Shown here: piece after piece, positions 11,700 through 23,661 of the stretch
Layout: the number at the start of each line of letters is the position of its first letter
Position numbering within the stretch: position 1 is the first letter of the stretch
Assembly (NCBI GenBank): GCA_033239125.1
Contig: BSWB01000001.1
Coordinates: 165,625,481-165,689,480 of the forward strand
Direction of reading: 5' to 3'
Length of the DNA: 64,000 nt
DNA from: Fagopyrum homotropicum
Lineage: Eukaryota; Streptophyta; Magnoliopsida; Caryophyllales; Polygonaceae
Translations under genes and position numbers: made by a program
The notes under the pieces: generated by a model
Databases searched by the model: none
What the model was told of the DNA's origin: nothing
What the model saw: the letters and a program-made list of their open reading frames with translations, nothing else

Positions 11700-14010
11700 A
11701 CATTTACTAAATATATTTATAACATGTGCCTAGTTACTACAAAAATCTCAAAAAAGACTTACTTAGTTAATTTGACCTTCTATTTTTTATAAATTTATAA
11801 TTTGAGAAAAAAAATATTACAATTATGTTTTTCTACTTAATGTTAATAGTCACGAGTACCACAAAATTATAAAACTCACGAGTACCACAAAATTTGAAAA
11901 GCTCTTAGACATAATCCGAAAAAGTTAAAAGTGCATGGACACCATTTGAAATTAACTTTTTTTTTCTTTCTTAATATTCATTAATTTGTATTATTTAAAA
12001 CTTTTTCAGAATCTTTTACCATGAGCTTACCTATTATCTTTATCAAGTGAATACACGGGAAAGGGTGTGCCTTCGACTTGTTCATACTCATGGTGAAGAC
12101 ACGTGACTCGAGGTGGTTCCTGTGAGCAGAGGATCTCACGGCTCCAAATAGGAAGTATTGATGGTTGAGACGCGTCGCGTGTGATATCTGCCGTCGCTTC
12201 CAAAAATTGAACCAGTCCCGCCGCATCAGTCATCGTGTGATTCAACCACATGGCTAGTAAGAAGCCTCCGCATCTCAATCTTGTTACCTTCACCACACAA
12301 AATATCTCTATTAATATTTTTACTAGATAGGTTTTTAGGTATTTTATAAAATTTAAATAATTAGATATTTGGTATTAATTGATCGTTTATGAGTTTAGAA
12401 ATTTAGAGGATTACTAGAAAGTTTTGGGAGGTTTTTGTCAAAAGGTTTTTTTAAAAATATATTATTTGTAGAATTTTATAAAATGTTTTAATTATTTTAG
12501 TCAATAATATTTGTTTAACCTATTTTTATGTTTTTCTTGATTTGTTTTCAATATGTTTTTTTGATAAATCGAAAATGAAAACCTTTGCAAACCAATTATT
12601 TACGTTTTATGATTAAAAAAACATTTGAAAACTCGATGAAAAAATATATCTAAAAAAGTAAAACTACTCTATAAATAAACTTCGACTCGAACTAAACATT
12701 ATGTTGCCTGTTTTTCTAGGTTGAATCGAGCTTGGAGTTCGAGAAATGATATCGTCTCGTCCAAATCAGGTCCCGTATATTATTTCCGTGAAACTTTTTA
12801 AACATAAAAACTTAAAAAAAAGTAATATAGTTTGACATTCCCTCTACTTCTCAGTAATTGTAATATTAAGAAAACTAAAAATAGAAGGTATAATATTTAT
12901 TTATTAATCCACTATAATTTAGAAATTTGTATGAAAATAATGCTAGGACGTAGAGAGCAGAGGAAATATTGTTTTGAAAATAAAAATAATAAATGAAAAG
13001 TCAGATATTATTATGTTTATAAAAATATTAAATAATAATAATATTTAAAAGTTTAAATATTGTGAACCAAAATTTTAAAGTTCTAATGACAACTATTGAG
13101 AAGAGTATTTTTTTTTACGATACAATGTATGACGCCTAGACACGCATGTCCTCGATCGGAAGGTCTCATACGCAACTTGCATAGTTTTTTAGTCATCAAA
13201 ATTAGCGGATACATATTTAAAAAAATTGTGAATGTTATATTAAAAAATATAATTATTGGAGATAATAAGTTGTAATGACAGATCTAGAATATAATTTACA
13301 ATGTCGGTGAATTACTTCTTTTATCTTAGAATGACTTAGATCTTAAAAGTCGCATTCAGGACTAGCCTACATGTAGGTATACACTTTTTTGCACGCGACT
13401 TCTTACTCGGGACTTACACATGTACATCTATATGTATACGTTCGTTTGCACACGACTTCGGTTTCCGTCAACGATGAACTCTAACAATAATGATGATTGG
13501 TTTCGAATATACCTGGATGAGAAGCAAAGGGGAGTGAAGGACAGCACTTGAGCCAGGCAAATCAAACAACAACTCCTCAAAACAACAGAATGGCGGCCGG
13601 AGATCACCCATATCTTGAAGCCGGAAATTCGCCTCCGCCTCCACAAACACCACACCCTCGGCTGTGCAATCCACCAACAACTTCCCTCCGGACCCTTCTC
13701 TTAGCCTTCCGGCGAACGGATAATAATACACCAAAGCTTCTGCTATTGCCTTTTTTATTATCGTCCCCGGATGCTTTCTCCCCGTCCGGTTACCCTCTTT
13801 TTTACTGCTTCCTGGTGGGTAAATTTGAACCACCGGAACATGGAATCGGAGGCTCTGTTGATCGTCGATGTCGGAAAGTGGCTTTAGTCCGTGTGGTGTG
13901 GGTCTCGCCGGTGCTATGAGCTCCGGCGAGCCTCGTACCAAGGAGAATGTTTGAGGTATATTGGTTCTCGCCATTTTTAGAGTACTTTGCTAGTGTTGCT
14001 GCTGTTGCAT

Positions 14011-14017
14011 TTATATA
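14011..14017 (-). promoter_or_regulatory. TATA box of BAHD copy 1
   Basis: TATATAA on the minus strand, 37-43 bp upstream of the exon 1 ATG at 13974. The position fits a core promoter with a very short leader. Copy 2 has the related TATAAA at the same place. Confidence 0.5.
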
Positions 14018-14521
14018 GTAAGCATGTTGTACATTTATATGGGTAAATTACACAAATTGACCAATACTTATTGTTCTACACAAAACTACCCTTAACTAAA
14101 ATTTTCACTTATTATGGTTTCGTCGTATAGGCCAATGCCGACACATTTTAACAATTTAAGTCGGTCCAATAAATACGTAAAATGTTATTTTCAGAGGTTT
14201 TAAAATTATTTTAAAAAAATTTTTATTTATTAAACTAGTGTCTTTTAGAAAAGAAAGAAATTTTATTACGGTCAGATTAACTAAGTTTTTTTGAAATTAG
14301 ACTCATGGTATAAATATATTTAGCGATAAAAATTGAAGGATTACACAAACCTAATGAAAATAGAAAATGACCTATTGGCCAAATTTTGTCTTTTTATTTA
14401 ACAGCAAAAAATTAGCCAATCGGAAGGCCACAAAAAGCATATAGATTAAAGGTCAAATTTGCTAACTAGACCTTTTACTATATTTACTTTACTAAGAGTA
14501 CTCATAACATAAACACATTTA

Positions 14522-14812
14522 GGGCCGTTTGATTTAAGCTCCGGAAACGGAAACAGAATGAAAACGAATCTAGTCTATACGTATATCATTGCTCATGAAA
14601 TTTTTTGGAATCATTCCTTGTGATTTAATGCAAAATGCACTTGTTTTCTCACATTTTGTTTCCCTATAGGGTATCAAAAGTAATCAAACTCTACTCCAAT
14701 TACTTTAAACCACAAGGAATGATTCCAAAAAAATTCATGAATAAGGGTATACGTATGGACTAGATTCGTTTTCATTCCGTTTCCGATTCCGGAGTAAAAA
14801 CCAAACGGGACC
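14522..14812. mobile_element. MITE, family 1 (PIF/Harbinger-like)
   Basis: About 291 bp with terminal inverted repeats GGGCCGTTTGATTTAAGCTC and its complement at the right end (ACCAAACGGGACC). The left flank ends TTA but the right flank starts TAA, so the 3-bp target duplication is imperfect. Relatives are at 15052, 29236 and 45566. Confidence 0.7.
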
Positions 14813-15051
14813 TAAATATATTAAACTATAATAAAGATGAATGTGTTATATTTATTTTTATAAAATGATAGCATTAAATAATATAAACATTTAAATTGAA
14901 ATGAAAAAGTATTATCTTTAGTGAGGTTGTTACTTGCTTTACCTACTGGTCGATGTGGTCCGTAGTCCATGAAACTTAGGTAATCATCGACCATTCTCGT
15001 CATCTCAATTATTCCCTTTATTTACAAATAAGTTTAAAAAGTATAGACTTA

Positions 15052-15315
15052 CCCCTTCGAAAACGAAAACGGAATGAAAATGAATATAGTTCATATACTT
15101 ACCTTATTCATGGAAATGTTTTGGAATTATTTTTTGTGTTTGCATGTAAAATGTAGTTATTTTCCCATTTTGTTCCCCTGTAGGGTATCAACACTAATCA
15201 AATGTTATTACAATTACTTACAACCACAAGGAATGATTTTATAAAATTTCATGAATAATGGTATAGATATGGACTAAATTCGTTTCCGTTTTCGGAGTTA
15301 TTACCAAACGGGCCC
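15052..15315. mobile_element. MITE, family 1, second copy
   Basis: About 264 bp with TTA on both sides (15049-15051 and 15316-15318). The right end reads ACCAAACGGGCCC; the left end is worn. The internal sequence matches the copy at 14522, including CCACAAGGAATGATT. Confidence 0.7.
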
Positions 15316-15511
15316 TTAGTATAGTATTATGGGTAGGAGGTTCATCGGTCCAAATCTAGTCTAAAACTCATTGTAATTTGTTGTGTCTAAAGTTCATTGG
15401 AATTTGAACAACCCTGACTATGGGACCAACTTGTTGGGTTAAAGACGTTATATACTTTAAACACTTATAAATCGTTTAGTTAAAGTATATAAAAGAAAAG
15501 AAAAGAAAAAA

Positions 15512-16800
15512 GGGCAAATTTGGTTAGTAGGCTATTTAGAGAAATAGTGATAGTAAGTAGGCTTTTTTGTTTTTCAATTAAGTAAATATACCTTTTTTTT
15601 TTTTTTTTTACATTCAAACCTTCTCCATCATCTTGTTTTCTTCTTTCTTCCAAATGCTTTTTAAAAACTGAATTTCTTTTTTTATTTTATTATTTTTTTT
15701 TGTCTTTTTTATTTTCTTTATTTTTTATTTATTTTCTAGAATGAAGAATTTTTTCACACACCGGAATTATCACATACTGGAATTTCCACATACCGGAATT
15801 TCACATACCGAAATTTTCACATACCGGACCGGAATTTTACATACCGGAATTATCACATACCGGAATTATCACATACCGGATTTTCACATACCGGAATTTT
15901 CACATACCATAATTTTCACATACCGGAATTTCACATACCGGATTTTCACATACCGGAATTATCACATACCGGAATTTCACATACCGGAATTTCACATACC
16001 AGAATTTCACATACCGGACATTTACATACCGAAATTTACATACCGGAATGAATTTTTAATTGTCTAATATTTAGTTTTGCAAATTTTAGGGGGCTCGTTG
16101 TAATTTTGCAATTTTTTTTTATTGTAATTTGCGTATATGATGACGGTTTGCAAAAATGGGTCCATCACCGTCTCTTTTGGTTTCCAAAAGACTTGTTCTT
16201 TTTCCCAGTTGACAATGACAAATTGACAAGACGTGGAGGAGTTGAGCATTATTTGAGTGGAGAATTATATGTTAAAATTGTCTCAAAATAAAAGTATTAT
16301 GTAAACAAAAATAAATAGCGGACAGAAAGCACAAGGATCAAGTGTTGATTGTGCCGCTAGTTTTAATTCTGAAATTTCTGGAATGAAATTTCTGGTATGA
16401 ACTTTTCGTATGAAATTTCTGGTATGAAAAATTCTGGTATGAAAAAATTCTAGTATGAAAAAAATTCTGGTATGAAATTTCTGGTATGAACTTTTCGTAT
16501 GATAATTTCTGGTATGAAAATTCTGGTATGAGAATTTCCGGTATGAGAAATTCAGTCCAGAAAATAAAAAAGAAAATAAAAAATAAATAAATAAGGCAAG
16601 AAAAATAATAAAAGAAAACAAATTCAATAATTAAAAATTAAAAATTATACTTATATAACAAATAACAAACATCATTTATTCTTTCTTTCTAATAGAAGGG
16701 TTAATAATTTTTTACCTACGATTAAATGAAAGTGGTAAAAAATTTGGGGTACATTTTTTTAAACAAAAACTAAAAAAAGCCTAGTATGTCAAATTCTCCC
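15512..16800. mobile_element. MULE-like foldback element with minisatellite arms
   Basis: 1,289 bp bounded by a perfect 9-bp duplication AAGAAAAAA (15503-15511 and 16801-16809), as expected for Mutator-like elements. The ends are inverted copies: GGGCAAATTTGGTTAGTAGG on the left, and GGGAGAATTTGACATACTAG when the right end is read on the minus strand. The left arm (about 15756-16053) holds about 19 copies of a 14-16 bp unit CACATACCGGAATTT. The right arm (about 16368-16556) holds about 13 copies of the inverse motif TTCTGGTATGAAA. The middle, about 16060-16365, is unique. No transposase is present. The corresponding place in the other duplicate (about 205-225) lacks the insertion. The short element at 55616 shares its ends. 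Confidence 0.85.
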
Positions 16801-16864
16801 AAGAAAAAAATCTCCTTTTGTGTTTAGAACGAATAATTTTCGTTGAGCAAATATAAAAAGCTTT

Positions 16865-17871
16865 GGGAAATTCCGAATGGTACCCTCGTGGTTTGGGGTA
16901 TTTCGGATTTTGCCCAACAGTTTGTTCAAGTTCGGATGGTACCCTTAAGTTTATATTGTTTTCCGGATTATGCCCAAATTCATTAAATTTTTTTAAAATC
17001 TATTCAGAACCTACAAAAAAAAACTAAAATTAAAAAACAAATTAAAATAAAAAGAATGATCTATTTATTTTAAAATTAAAGTAAAACATTAACTTTTTTA
17101 TAAAAAAATGTTTTATATTAATTTAAAAATAAATTAATTAGATAATTTTTTAAAAAAAATCAAAAAAATCAGTGTTTTATTTTATTTTAAAAATAAATAA
17201 ATTGAGTTAGCATTTTTTAACAAAATCTAAAACATAATAACATTTTAAAAATAAATAAAATAAGGATTCTTTTAAAAAAAATTTAAAAAATCACTGTTTT
17301 ATTATTATTAAAATAATTAATCAGTTTTCTATTTTTTTTTTACTTTTTAATATTACTTTATTTTCTTTCTTTTAGTTTTGGGAAATAAATAAATAAATTA
17401 TTTATTTATTTTAATAATAAATTAAAACAGTAATTTTTTTTAATTTTTTTTAAAAAAGTCCTTATTTTATTCATTTTTTAAATAAAGTATAACACTTATT
17501 TTTTTAGATTTTGTTAAAAAAAATGTTAATCCAATTTATTTATTTTTAAATAAATAAAACACTGATTTTTTTGAATTTTTAAAAAATTATCTAATTTATT
17601 TATTTTTAAATTAATATTAAAAAAAATTTTTAAAAAAAGTTACTGTTTAACTTTATTTTTAAAATAAATAAATTATTCTTTCTATTTTTTAAATTTTTTT
17701 AATTTTAGTTTATTTTCTTTTGTATGTTTTTAATGGAATTTAAAAAAGTGTAATGAATTTGGGCAAAATCCGGAAAACAACATAAATTTAAGGGTATCAT
17801 CCGAACTTGAAAAAACTGTTGGGCAAAATCCGTAATACCTCAAACCACAAGGGTACCATCCGGAATTTCCC
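16865..17871. mobile_element. MULE-like foldback element, 1 kb
   Basis: 1,007 bp bounded by the perfect 9-bp duplication AAAAGCTTT (16856-16864 and 17872-17880). The outer roughly 130 bp of each end are strong inverted repeats (GGGAAATTCCGAATGGTACC at the left, its near-complement at the right). The AT-rich interior is also roughly self-complementary, so the element is almost one long hairpin. The empty site is visible in the other duplicate near 262-280. No coding sequence. Confidence 0.88.
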
Positions 17872-18094
17872 AAAAGCTTTTTAGCAAAACAAATGTCTAT
17901 ATACAATTATCGATTAAAATACGGTGCAAGTTTAATAAACAAATAATAAAAGAAAATAATACAATGATCAAGTGGGAGTTCAACCCATTAGTGTAGTGAG
18001 ATTTCGTTCTAAATAAAAAGTAGTCCATCAAGCTTATATTCTAATGGATCACTAAATAAAAACTGTTGCGAGAACATTTAATGATCCCCACAAC

Positions 18095-21000
18095 TCACAA
18101 CCTAGAATAAGCCTCCAATGGATCACTAATTTTGCCAACCTCACGAGAAAACCTTTTCATAGCGAACATCGGAAGGCAAATCGGAACCAAAACACCAATC
18201 TCTCCCATAATGTTTTGTCCCCTTACAAAGAAGCTAAGTTGGTCGGGCACATCTCCAATCATTGCAGAGGCGGGTCCACCATAAACCGGTTTCCCCCAAC
18301 CAAAATCAATATCTAAGAATCCTGCTCGTGTCGTATCAGAGACAATCCAACTCCTTGCTAAAGTCGAGAAAGGCCGACCATTTAGCGACATGTGATCAAC
18401 CACCGATCTCATGTACTCTTCCGTCACTTTCGCCTTAGTCTTCTGGATTAACTCGAGCGTATGGTCAAGGCTTGACGTGATTTCCTCCACGGTGGAAACG
18501 GCTGCAGGAAAGGCGAAGACGTTGCCATAATAGCCTTTGGGAAGAGGTATCTTGAACTTGTTACGTGCGTTTACAATGCACAAGAGTCTAACCTTTACTC
18601 CAAAAAAAACTTTTTAGCCCTTCAAAAATTTATTGACGATCGTTACAAATGACCAATAAGTAAAATAGTTAACCAAAACAATTGAGTATAAGCACATTTT
18701 AAAGTTCAATTAAACTCTAAACTCAACTCCTTTACAAATGAGACGAGTTTAAACATGTCAAAGCTCGATCCATTCAACAAAATCCCGGTTCATTCAACTA
18801 CTGTATTAGCCGAACTAGCTACTAGTAGCTCGGCTCGAAATCTTTCACTTTCTTAAAAATCCGAATAATAAAACTTTGTTAAGTTTTATATTCAATGTGT
18901 ACTCAATTCGTTTATAAACAAGTCAAATATAAACATGTCAATGCTCGACTCGTATAACATACATAAAACCGAGTAAGCTAGGTATTGTTGTATTAGGGAT
19001 CAAGAACGTATACCTTCTCATGTGGGCTTAAATGGAGAGCTATAGTACGACATTGCCAAAGAAAAGCAGCCACCAAATCAAATACACTCGAACTCTTGAG
19101 ATGCGGTGCGACTCGCTTTCGAATCGCTGACAACTCAGCGAGTCCAAGAAAGAATGAACGTTGGATCACTCTGCGAGTCACCAATAAAGTCACTTATAAG
19201 ATAAATATATAATATATAATATTTATGTTGATACTGATACACATCTATTGTGGTGTTGAAATTGAAAATATGTGAACTGTTAGTTTATAAATTAATGATT
19301 GGCTATGATTTAGGGCATGTTTACCTGCAGGTTTATAAACTTCATTTAGTTTATAAATTCGAACTTTATTTGTTGGTGTGTGTTTACATGTAGATGAGTT
19401 TATTTTCGAATGAGTTTATTCGGGTTTATAAACCTCTAGAAAATAACCTCCTCAATCCAAGGTTATTTTTCTTGGATGAGTTTATTTTTTCTATATACCC
19501 GAAATTGCCCTCATTCGTATCTTTACAAATTCGACCCTAACATTCACACCCGTGAAATTTTCTTCTTTCAAAACAACCACATTATTGTCGTCCACAACTA
19601 TACCTTCGAGATTTGATTTTTCGATTACCCTCCTATTCATATATATATATTGGATTATTCTTAAATCTTTTTAGGGGTAAAAATGTATTTTGCACTAAAA
19701 TAAACCCCAAAAAAAACCTTAAGTAAACATCCTTATCGAAATAATATATATAACCTCCTCAATCCAAGGTTATTTGTACTATTTTGAAAAATTTTGGATT
19801 TTTTCAATAAAATTTTCAATTTTTGTATAATGTCCTCAGCTTTAGAATTTTTTAAATTATACCATTTTATTTTTTATAAATTTATATTTTGAGAAAAAAC
19901 AAAATAATTATATTTTTCTACTTATTGTAAATAGTCATTTTAAAGATATATATAATTTCTTGACGAATAAATTATTTTTATATTTTTTTTAAAATGTTAA
20001 TAGTTGATAGAACATAAATGATAGAAGGGTATAATTCAGAAAAAATATAAACCTCAAGAGCGTACCTGTTATCTTTATCAAGTGGATAAATGGGAAAGGG
20101 TGTGTCTTTGACCTGTTCATACTCATGGTGAAGACACGTGACTCGAGGTGGGTCCCGTGAGCAGAGGATCTCACGACTCCAAATAGGAAGTATTGACGGT
20201 TGAGACGCGCCACGTGCGATCTCTGCCGTCGCTTTCAAGAATTGAACCAGTCCTGCCGCGTCACTCATTGTGTGATTCAACCTCATTGCTAGTACGGAGC
20301 CTCCGCATCTCAATCTTGTTACCTTCACCACAAAAAGAAATATCTATATTAATATTATTTACTAGATAGGTTTTAAATTAGGTGTTTTATAAAATTTAAA
20401 TAAATAGATATTTGGTATTAGTTGATTGTTTATGAGTTTAGAAATTATTAGGGGATTACTAGAAAGTTTTGGGAGGTTTTTGTTAAAAAAATTAAAAATA
20501 TATTATTTGTAGAATTTTATAATATCTTTTAATTATTTTAGTAAATAATATTTGTTTAACCTATTTTTATGCTTTTTTTTTTATAAATCGATAAATGTAA
20601 ACCTTTGCAAACCAATTATTTGCGTATTATAATTAAAAAAAACATTTGAAAACTCTATTAATAAATATATCTAAAAAAGTAAAACTAATCTATAAATAAA
20701 CTTCGACTCGAACAAAACATTATGTTGCCCGTTTTTCTAGGTTGGATCGAGCTTGGAGTTCAGGCAATGAAGTCGCCCCGTCCAAGTCAGGTCCCATATA
20801 TTTTTTCCGTGGTAAAACGAAACTTATAAACATAAAAATTTTCAAAAATTAAAATAATTTGATTCTCCCTCTAATTTTTAATAATTGTCATTAAACAAAT
20901 ATCATTCTCCAAAATATAAAGGGTATATCTTTACTTTTGATTCTCCATTTTGAAGAAGAGTTTAGGAAAGTTGTTGGGATGCTCTTATCAGAGATAATAA

Positions 21001-21688
21001 GTTTTAATAACATATCTTGAATATAGTTTACAAGGTCGGCGACCTACTTCTTATGTCTTGAAATGACTTACGTCATGAAAGTCGTATTCGGGACTAGCCT
21101 ACAAGTATAGTCTTATGATACGCTAGTTTGCACGCGACTTAAAAAGTCGACCACGTACATTTGTATGCGTTCGTTTGCACCCGACTTCAGTTTCAAACTA
21201 GAGACTCTAACAATAATAATGGTTGGTTTTGTATTTACCTGGATGAGAAGCAAAGGGGAGTGAAGGACAACACTTGAGCCTGGCAAATCAAACAACAACT
21301 CCTCAAAACAACAGAACGGCGGCCGGAGATCACCCATATCTTGAAGCCGGAAATTCGCCTCCGCCTCCACAAACACCACACCCTCGGCGGTGCAATCCAC
21401 CGATAACTTCCCTCCGGGCCCTTCTCTTAGCCTTCCGGCGAACGGATAATAGTACACCAAAGCTTCTGCTATTGCCTTTTTTATTATCTTTCCCGGTTGC
21501 TTTTTACCCTCTTTTTTACTGCTTCCCGGTGGGTAAATTTGCACCACCGGAACTTGGAATCGGAGGCTCTGTTGATCGTCGATGTCGGAAAGTGGTTTTA
21601 GTCCGTGTGGTGTGGGTCTCGCCGGTGCTATGAGCTCCGGCGAGCCTCGTACCAAGAAGAATATTTGAGGTACATTGGTTCTCGCCAT
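18095..21688 (-). CDS. BAHD acyltransferase, intact (alcohol acyltransferase type)
   Basis: Exon 1 is 21688-21239, exon 2 20322-20066, exon 3 19170-19014 and exon 4 18592-18095. They join to 1,362 nt, 453 residues, the usual BAHD length, and all introns are GT-AG. BAHD enzymes move acyl groups from acyl-CoA to an alcohol or amine in the cytosol. The catalytic histidine is in HTMSDAAG (exon 2) and the structural motif DFGWG is near residue 380. The N-terminal block PARPTPHGLKPLSDIDDQ resembles benzyl alcohol O-benzoyltransferase and methanol O-anthraniloyltransferase relatives, so volatile or defence ester formation is likely; the substrate cannot be read from sequence. The ATG at 21688 is preferred over the in-frame ATG at 21721, because a TATA box at 21731-21736 would place transcription start downstream of the latter. 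It is the only complete member of a local three-copy cluster. Confidence 0.93.
19313..19732. mobile_element. Tourist-like MITE in intron 2 of BAHD copy 2
   Basis: 420 bp with TTA at both sides (19310-19312, 19733-19735). The ends are short inverted repeats, GGGCATGTTTAC against GGATGTTTAC on the minus strand. It is absent from intron 2 of copy 1, so it inserted after the duplication or was lost there. Confidence 0.6.
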
Positions 21689-21730
21689 TTTTAGAGTAGT
21701 TAATATTTGCTGGTGTTGCATGGCTGTTAA

Positions 21731-21736
21731 TTTATA
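21731..21736 (-). promoter_or_regulatory. TATA box of BAHD copy 2
   Basis: TATAAA on the minus strand, 43-48 bp upstream of the chosen ATG. Homology between the two copies' upstream regions runs to about 21905 and 14200, so about 200 bp of shared promoter is present. Confidence 0.5.
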
Positions 21737-21905
21737 GTAAGCATAGTGTACATATATATGGGTAAATTACAAAAATTGTCCAATACTTATTGTTCTACAC
21801 AAAACTACCCTTAACTAAAATTTTCACTTATATGGTTTCGTCGTATAGGCCAATGCCGACACATTTTAACAATTTAAGTAGAGTCCAATAAACACGCAAA
21901 ACGTT

Positions 21906-22504
21906 ATTTTCAGAGTTTTAAAGATATTTCAATAGTAAATATCTTGTTAAATTACTTTTTTTAGAAAGGAAAGAAATTCGATTTACTAACCAAAAATCGA
22001 TTGGTCCATCGAGGGACCACAAAGAAATATCCGGATTAATCGTTATGTTTGACAAATTAGAGGATAAAAATAAAAAGAAATAATTAAAATTAATGTGATG
22101 TATCAATCGACGAGATTTTAAAACATCGTTGATTAGATCTGTTTCTCATAAGCAAAGAAAACACGACATTCGAATTGAATAATTATGTAAATTTGGATAT
22201 TTTATATGGGTGTGTCCAACACGTCCTTAATCTTGTGATCGAGTATATATATTGCACTCGTTTGTAAGACAAGATTATAAAAACTTTCGAAATTTATGCA
22301 AAATAAGTTAGATAATAAGGTACTTTTTTTATTTTATAAGCTACATGAAAATGATTTATAGAGTTTATGATCAATTATTGAATAATATATTACAAATATA
22401 ATCTTACAAAAATTGATATTAAATAAAAAAAAATGAATCATTTCAGGTAAATTTACATGTATATAAGTTACATTAAACTTATTTCTTCCAAAGATTCAAC
22501 TAAT
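21906..22504. other. Intergenic, nothing recognised
   Basis: AT-rich sequence beyond the shared BAHD promoter. No gene, RNA or clear repeat is seen. Confidence 0.5.
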
Positions 22505-22736
22505 CATGAGAACAGTTCGTAGTTATTATTAGTTTTGCTACGAATGTTTCATATCGTTTAATGCATTATTCGTAGTTATTGTTAAATGGATTATTCGTAG
22601 TTATTATTAATTTCAGAATATTATTTATCTAATAATTATGATATCTACCCTAAATGTCGACCCTTAATACTCACCATCCGACAGTGTAAGATTTTTATCA
22701 TGATTACACGATAAGATTGTTCTCATGGGAACCGTA

Positions 22737-22738
<2 letters not shown>

Positions 22739-22809
<71 letters not shown>
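22739..22809. repeat. (AT)n-(GT)n microsatellite
   Basis: About 25 AT units followed by about 10 GT units, joining the two repeat units. Confidence 0.95.
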
Positions 22810-22872
22810 AGAACACCTCCTAACGTGAAAACATGAGAACAAATTCGTAATTATTATTAGTTTTGTTACGAA

Positions 22873-23408
22873 CTAGTATAATACCCGCACCTTGTGCGGG
22901 TTTTGAAAAAAATGAGAAAGAATATTGTGAAATTGGTTTTTTTACGTGCTTTTGTTTTGTATACTTCTCTAATCTAATCGACTTACCAACATTACTTTAT
23001 TAAGGATAAATTTACTAAATGAGATTATATTATGGACATACTTAATAGAGTAATAATATTATTATATATATATATAACAACATTTTTGTTTATTTCCGAT
23101 TATGTAATGAATTTGAGGATTTTTTTCTTGGTCAATGGTTAACAATTTAATTTTACAATTTTTTTTTGTATTTAACAACTCTTTTGTTTTTTTTTGGATT
23201 AATGCTTATTGGTGTATTAAAATTTTTATTTTAATTAATTATTTTTCTATAAAATTATTATTTTAATAATAAAAGATTTTATGGTTTAAAAAATAGTGTA
23301 AAAAATAAAGATTTATTGGCTTTAATTGTGGGAACTCAATTTCAAAAATCCTGCGTCCACAGCGCGCCACGTCATCAACCCGTGCTCTATTTTAGTAAGT
23401 ATAATAGA
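22873..23408 (-). mobile_element. Non-autonomous Helitron, 536 bp
   Basis: Read on the minus strand it starts TCTATTATACTT and ends with the hairpin CCCGCACAAGGTGCGGG followed by TATTATACTAG. This is the TC...CTRR structure of Helitrons, inserted between A and T. Joining the flanks gives GTTACGAATGTGCC, matching the uninterrupted unit 1 at 22535-22550 (GCTACGAATGTTTC). It carries no Rep/helicase sequence. Confidence 0.82.
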
Positions 23409-23582
23409 TGTGCCATATCGTTTAATGTATTATTCGTAGTTATTGTTGGTTGAGTGGATTATTCGTAATTATTATTAATTATGATATCTACTCTAAATCT
23501 CGACCCTTAATACTCACCATCTGACGGTCTAAGATTGTTCTCATGATTACACGATAAGCATGTTCTTATGGGAACCGCATCC

Positions 23583-23592
23583 TATATATATA

Positions 23593-23657
<65 letters not shown>
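23583..23657. repeat. (TA)n microsatellite
   Basis: About 75 bp of nearly pure TA dinucleotide. Confidence 0.95.

Positions 23658-23661
<4 letters not shown>

Larger units (their letters stand above)
478..13974 (-). pseudogene. BAHD acyltransferase, copy 1, broken by retrotransposon and frameshift
   Basis: This is the paralogue of the intact gene at 18095-21688. Exon 1 is 13974-13513, exon 2 12287-12031, exon 3 1567-1416 and exon 4 975-478, with the same splice phases as copy 2. BAHD enzymes transfer acyl groups from acyl-CoA to alcohols or amines in the cytosol. The catalytic HxxxD motif is in exon 2 (HTMTDAAG) and DFGWG is in exon 4. Two lesions kill the gene. A 10,075-bp Ty3-type element (1625-11699) lies in intron 2, ending 57 bp from the exon 3 acceptor. 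Exon 3 is 152 bp instead of 157 bp, because 5 bp are missing near 1522, which shifts the frame. Exon 1 also encodes four more residues than copy 2, just after GSSKKEG. Reads of exons 1 or 4 alone look intact, so automated annotation may call truncated genes here. Confidence 0.9.
22505..23582. repeat. Direct repeat pair, second unit split by a Helitron
   Basis: Unit 1 (about 22505-22738) and unit 2 (about 22830-23582) share blocks such as TTCGTAGTTATTATTAGTTT, CGACCCTTAATACTCACCAT and ATTACACGATAAG. Each ends at GGGAACCG followed by an AT microsatellite. Unit 2 is interrupted at 22873-23408. Confidence 0.7.

Noticed and set aside
15756..16053. Possible CRISPR-like array
   Set aside because: Units are contiguous with no unique spacers, in a plant nuclear sequence; it is a minisatellite.
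15741..16067. Open frame with FHIPEF-type repeats
   Set aside because: It is only the translation of the 15-bp minisatellite arm of a foldback element.
21689..21721. Upstream in-frame ATG of BAHD copy 2
   Set aside because: It lies 10-15 bp from the TATA box and would precede the likely transcription start; copy 1 also starts at MART.
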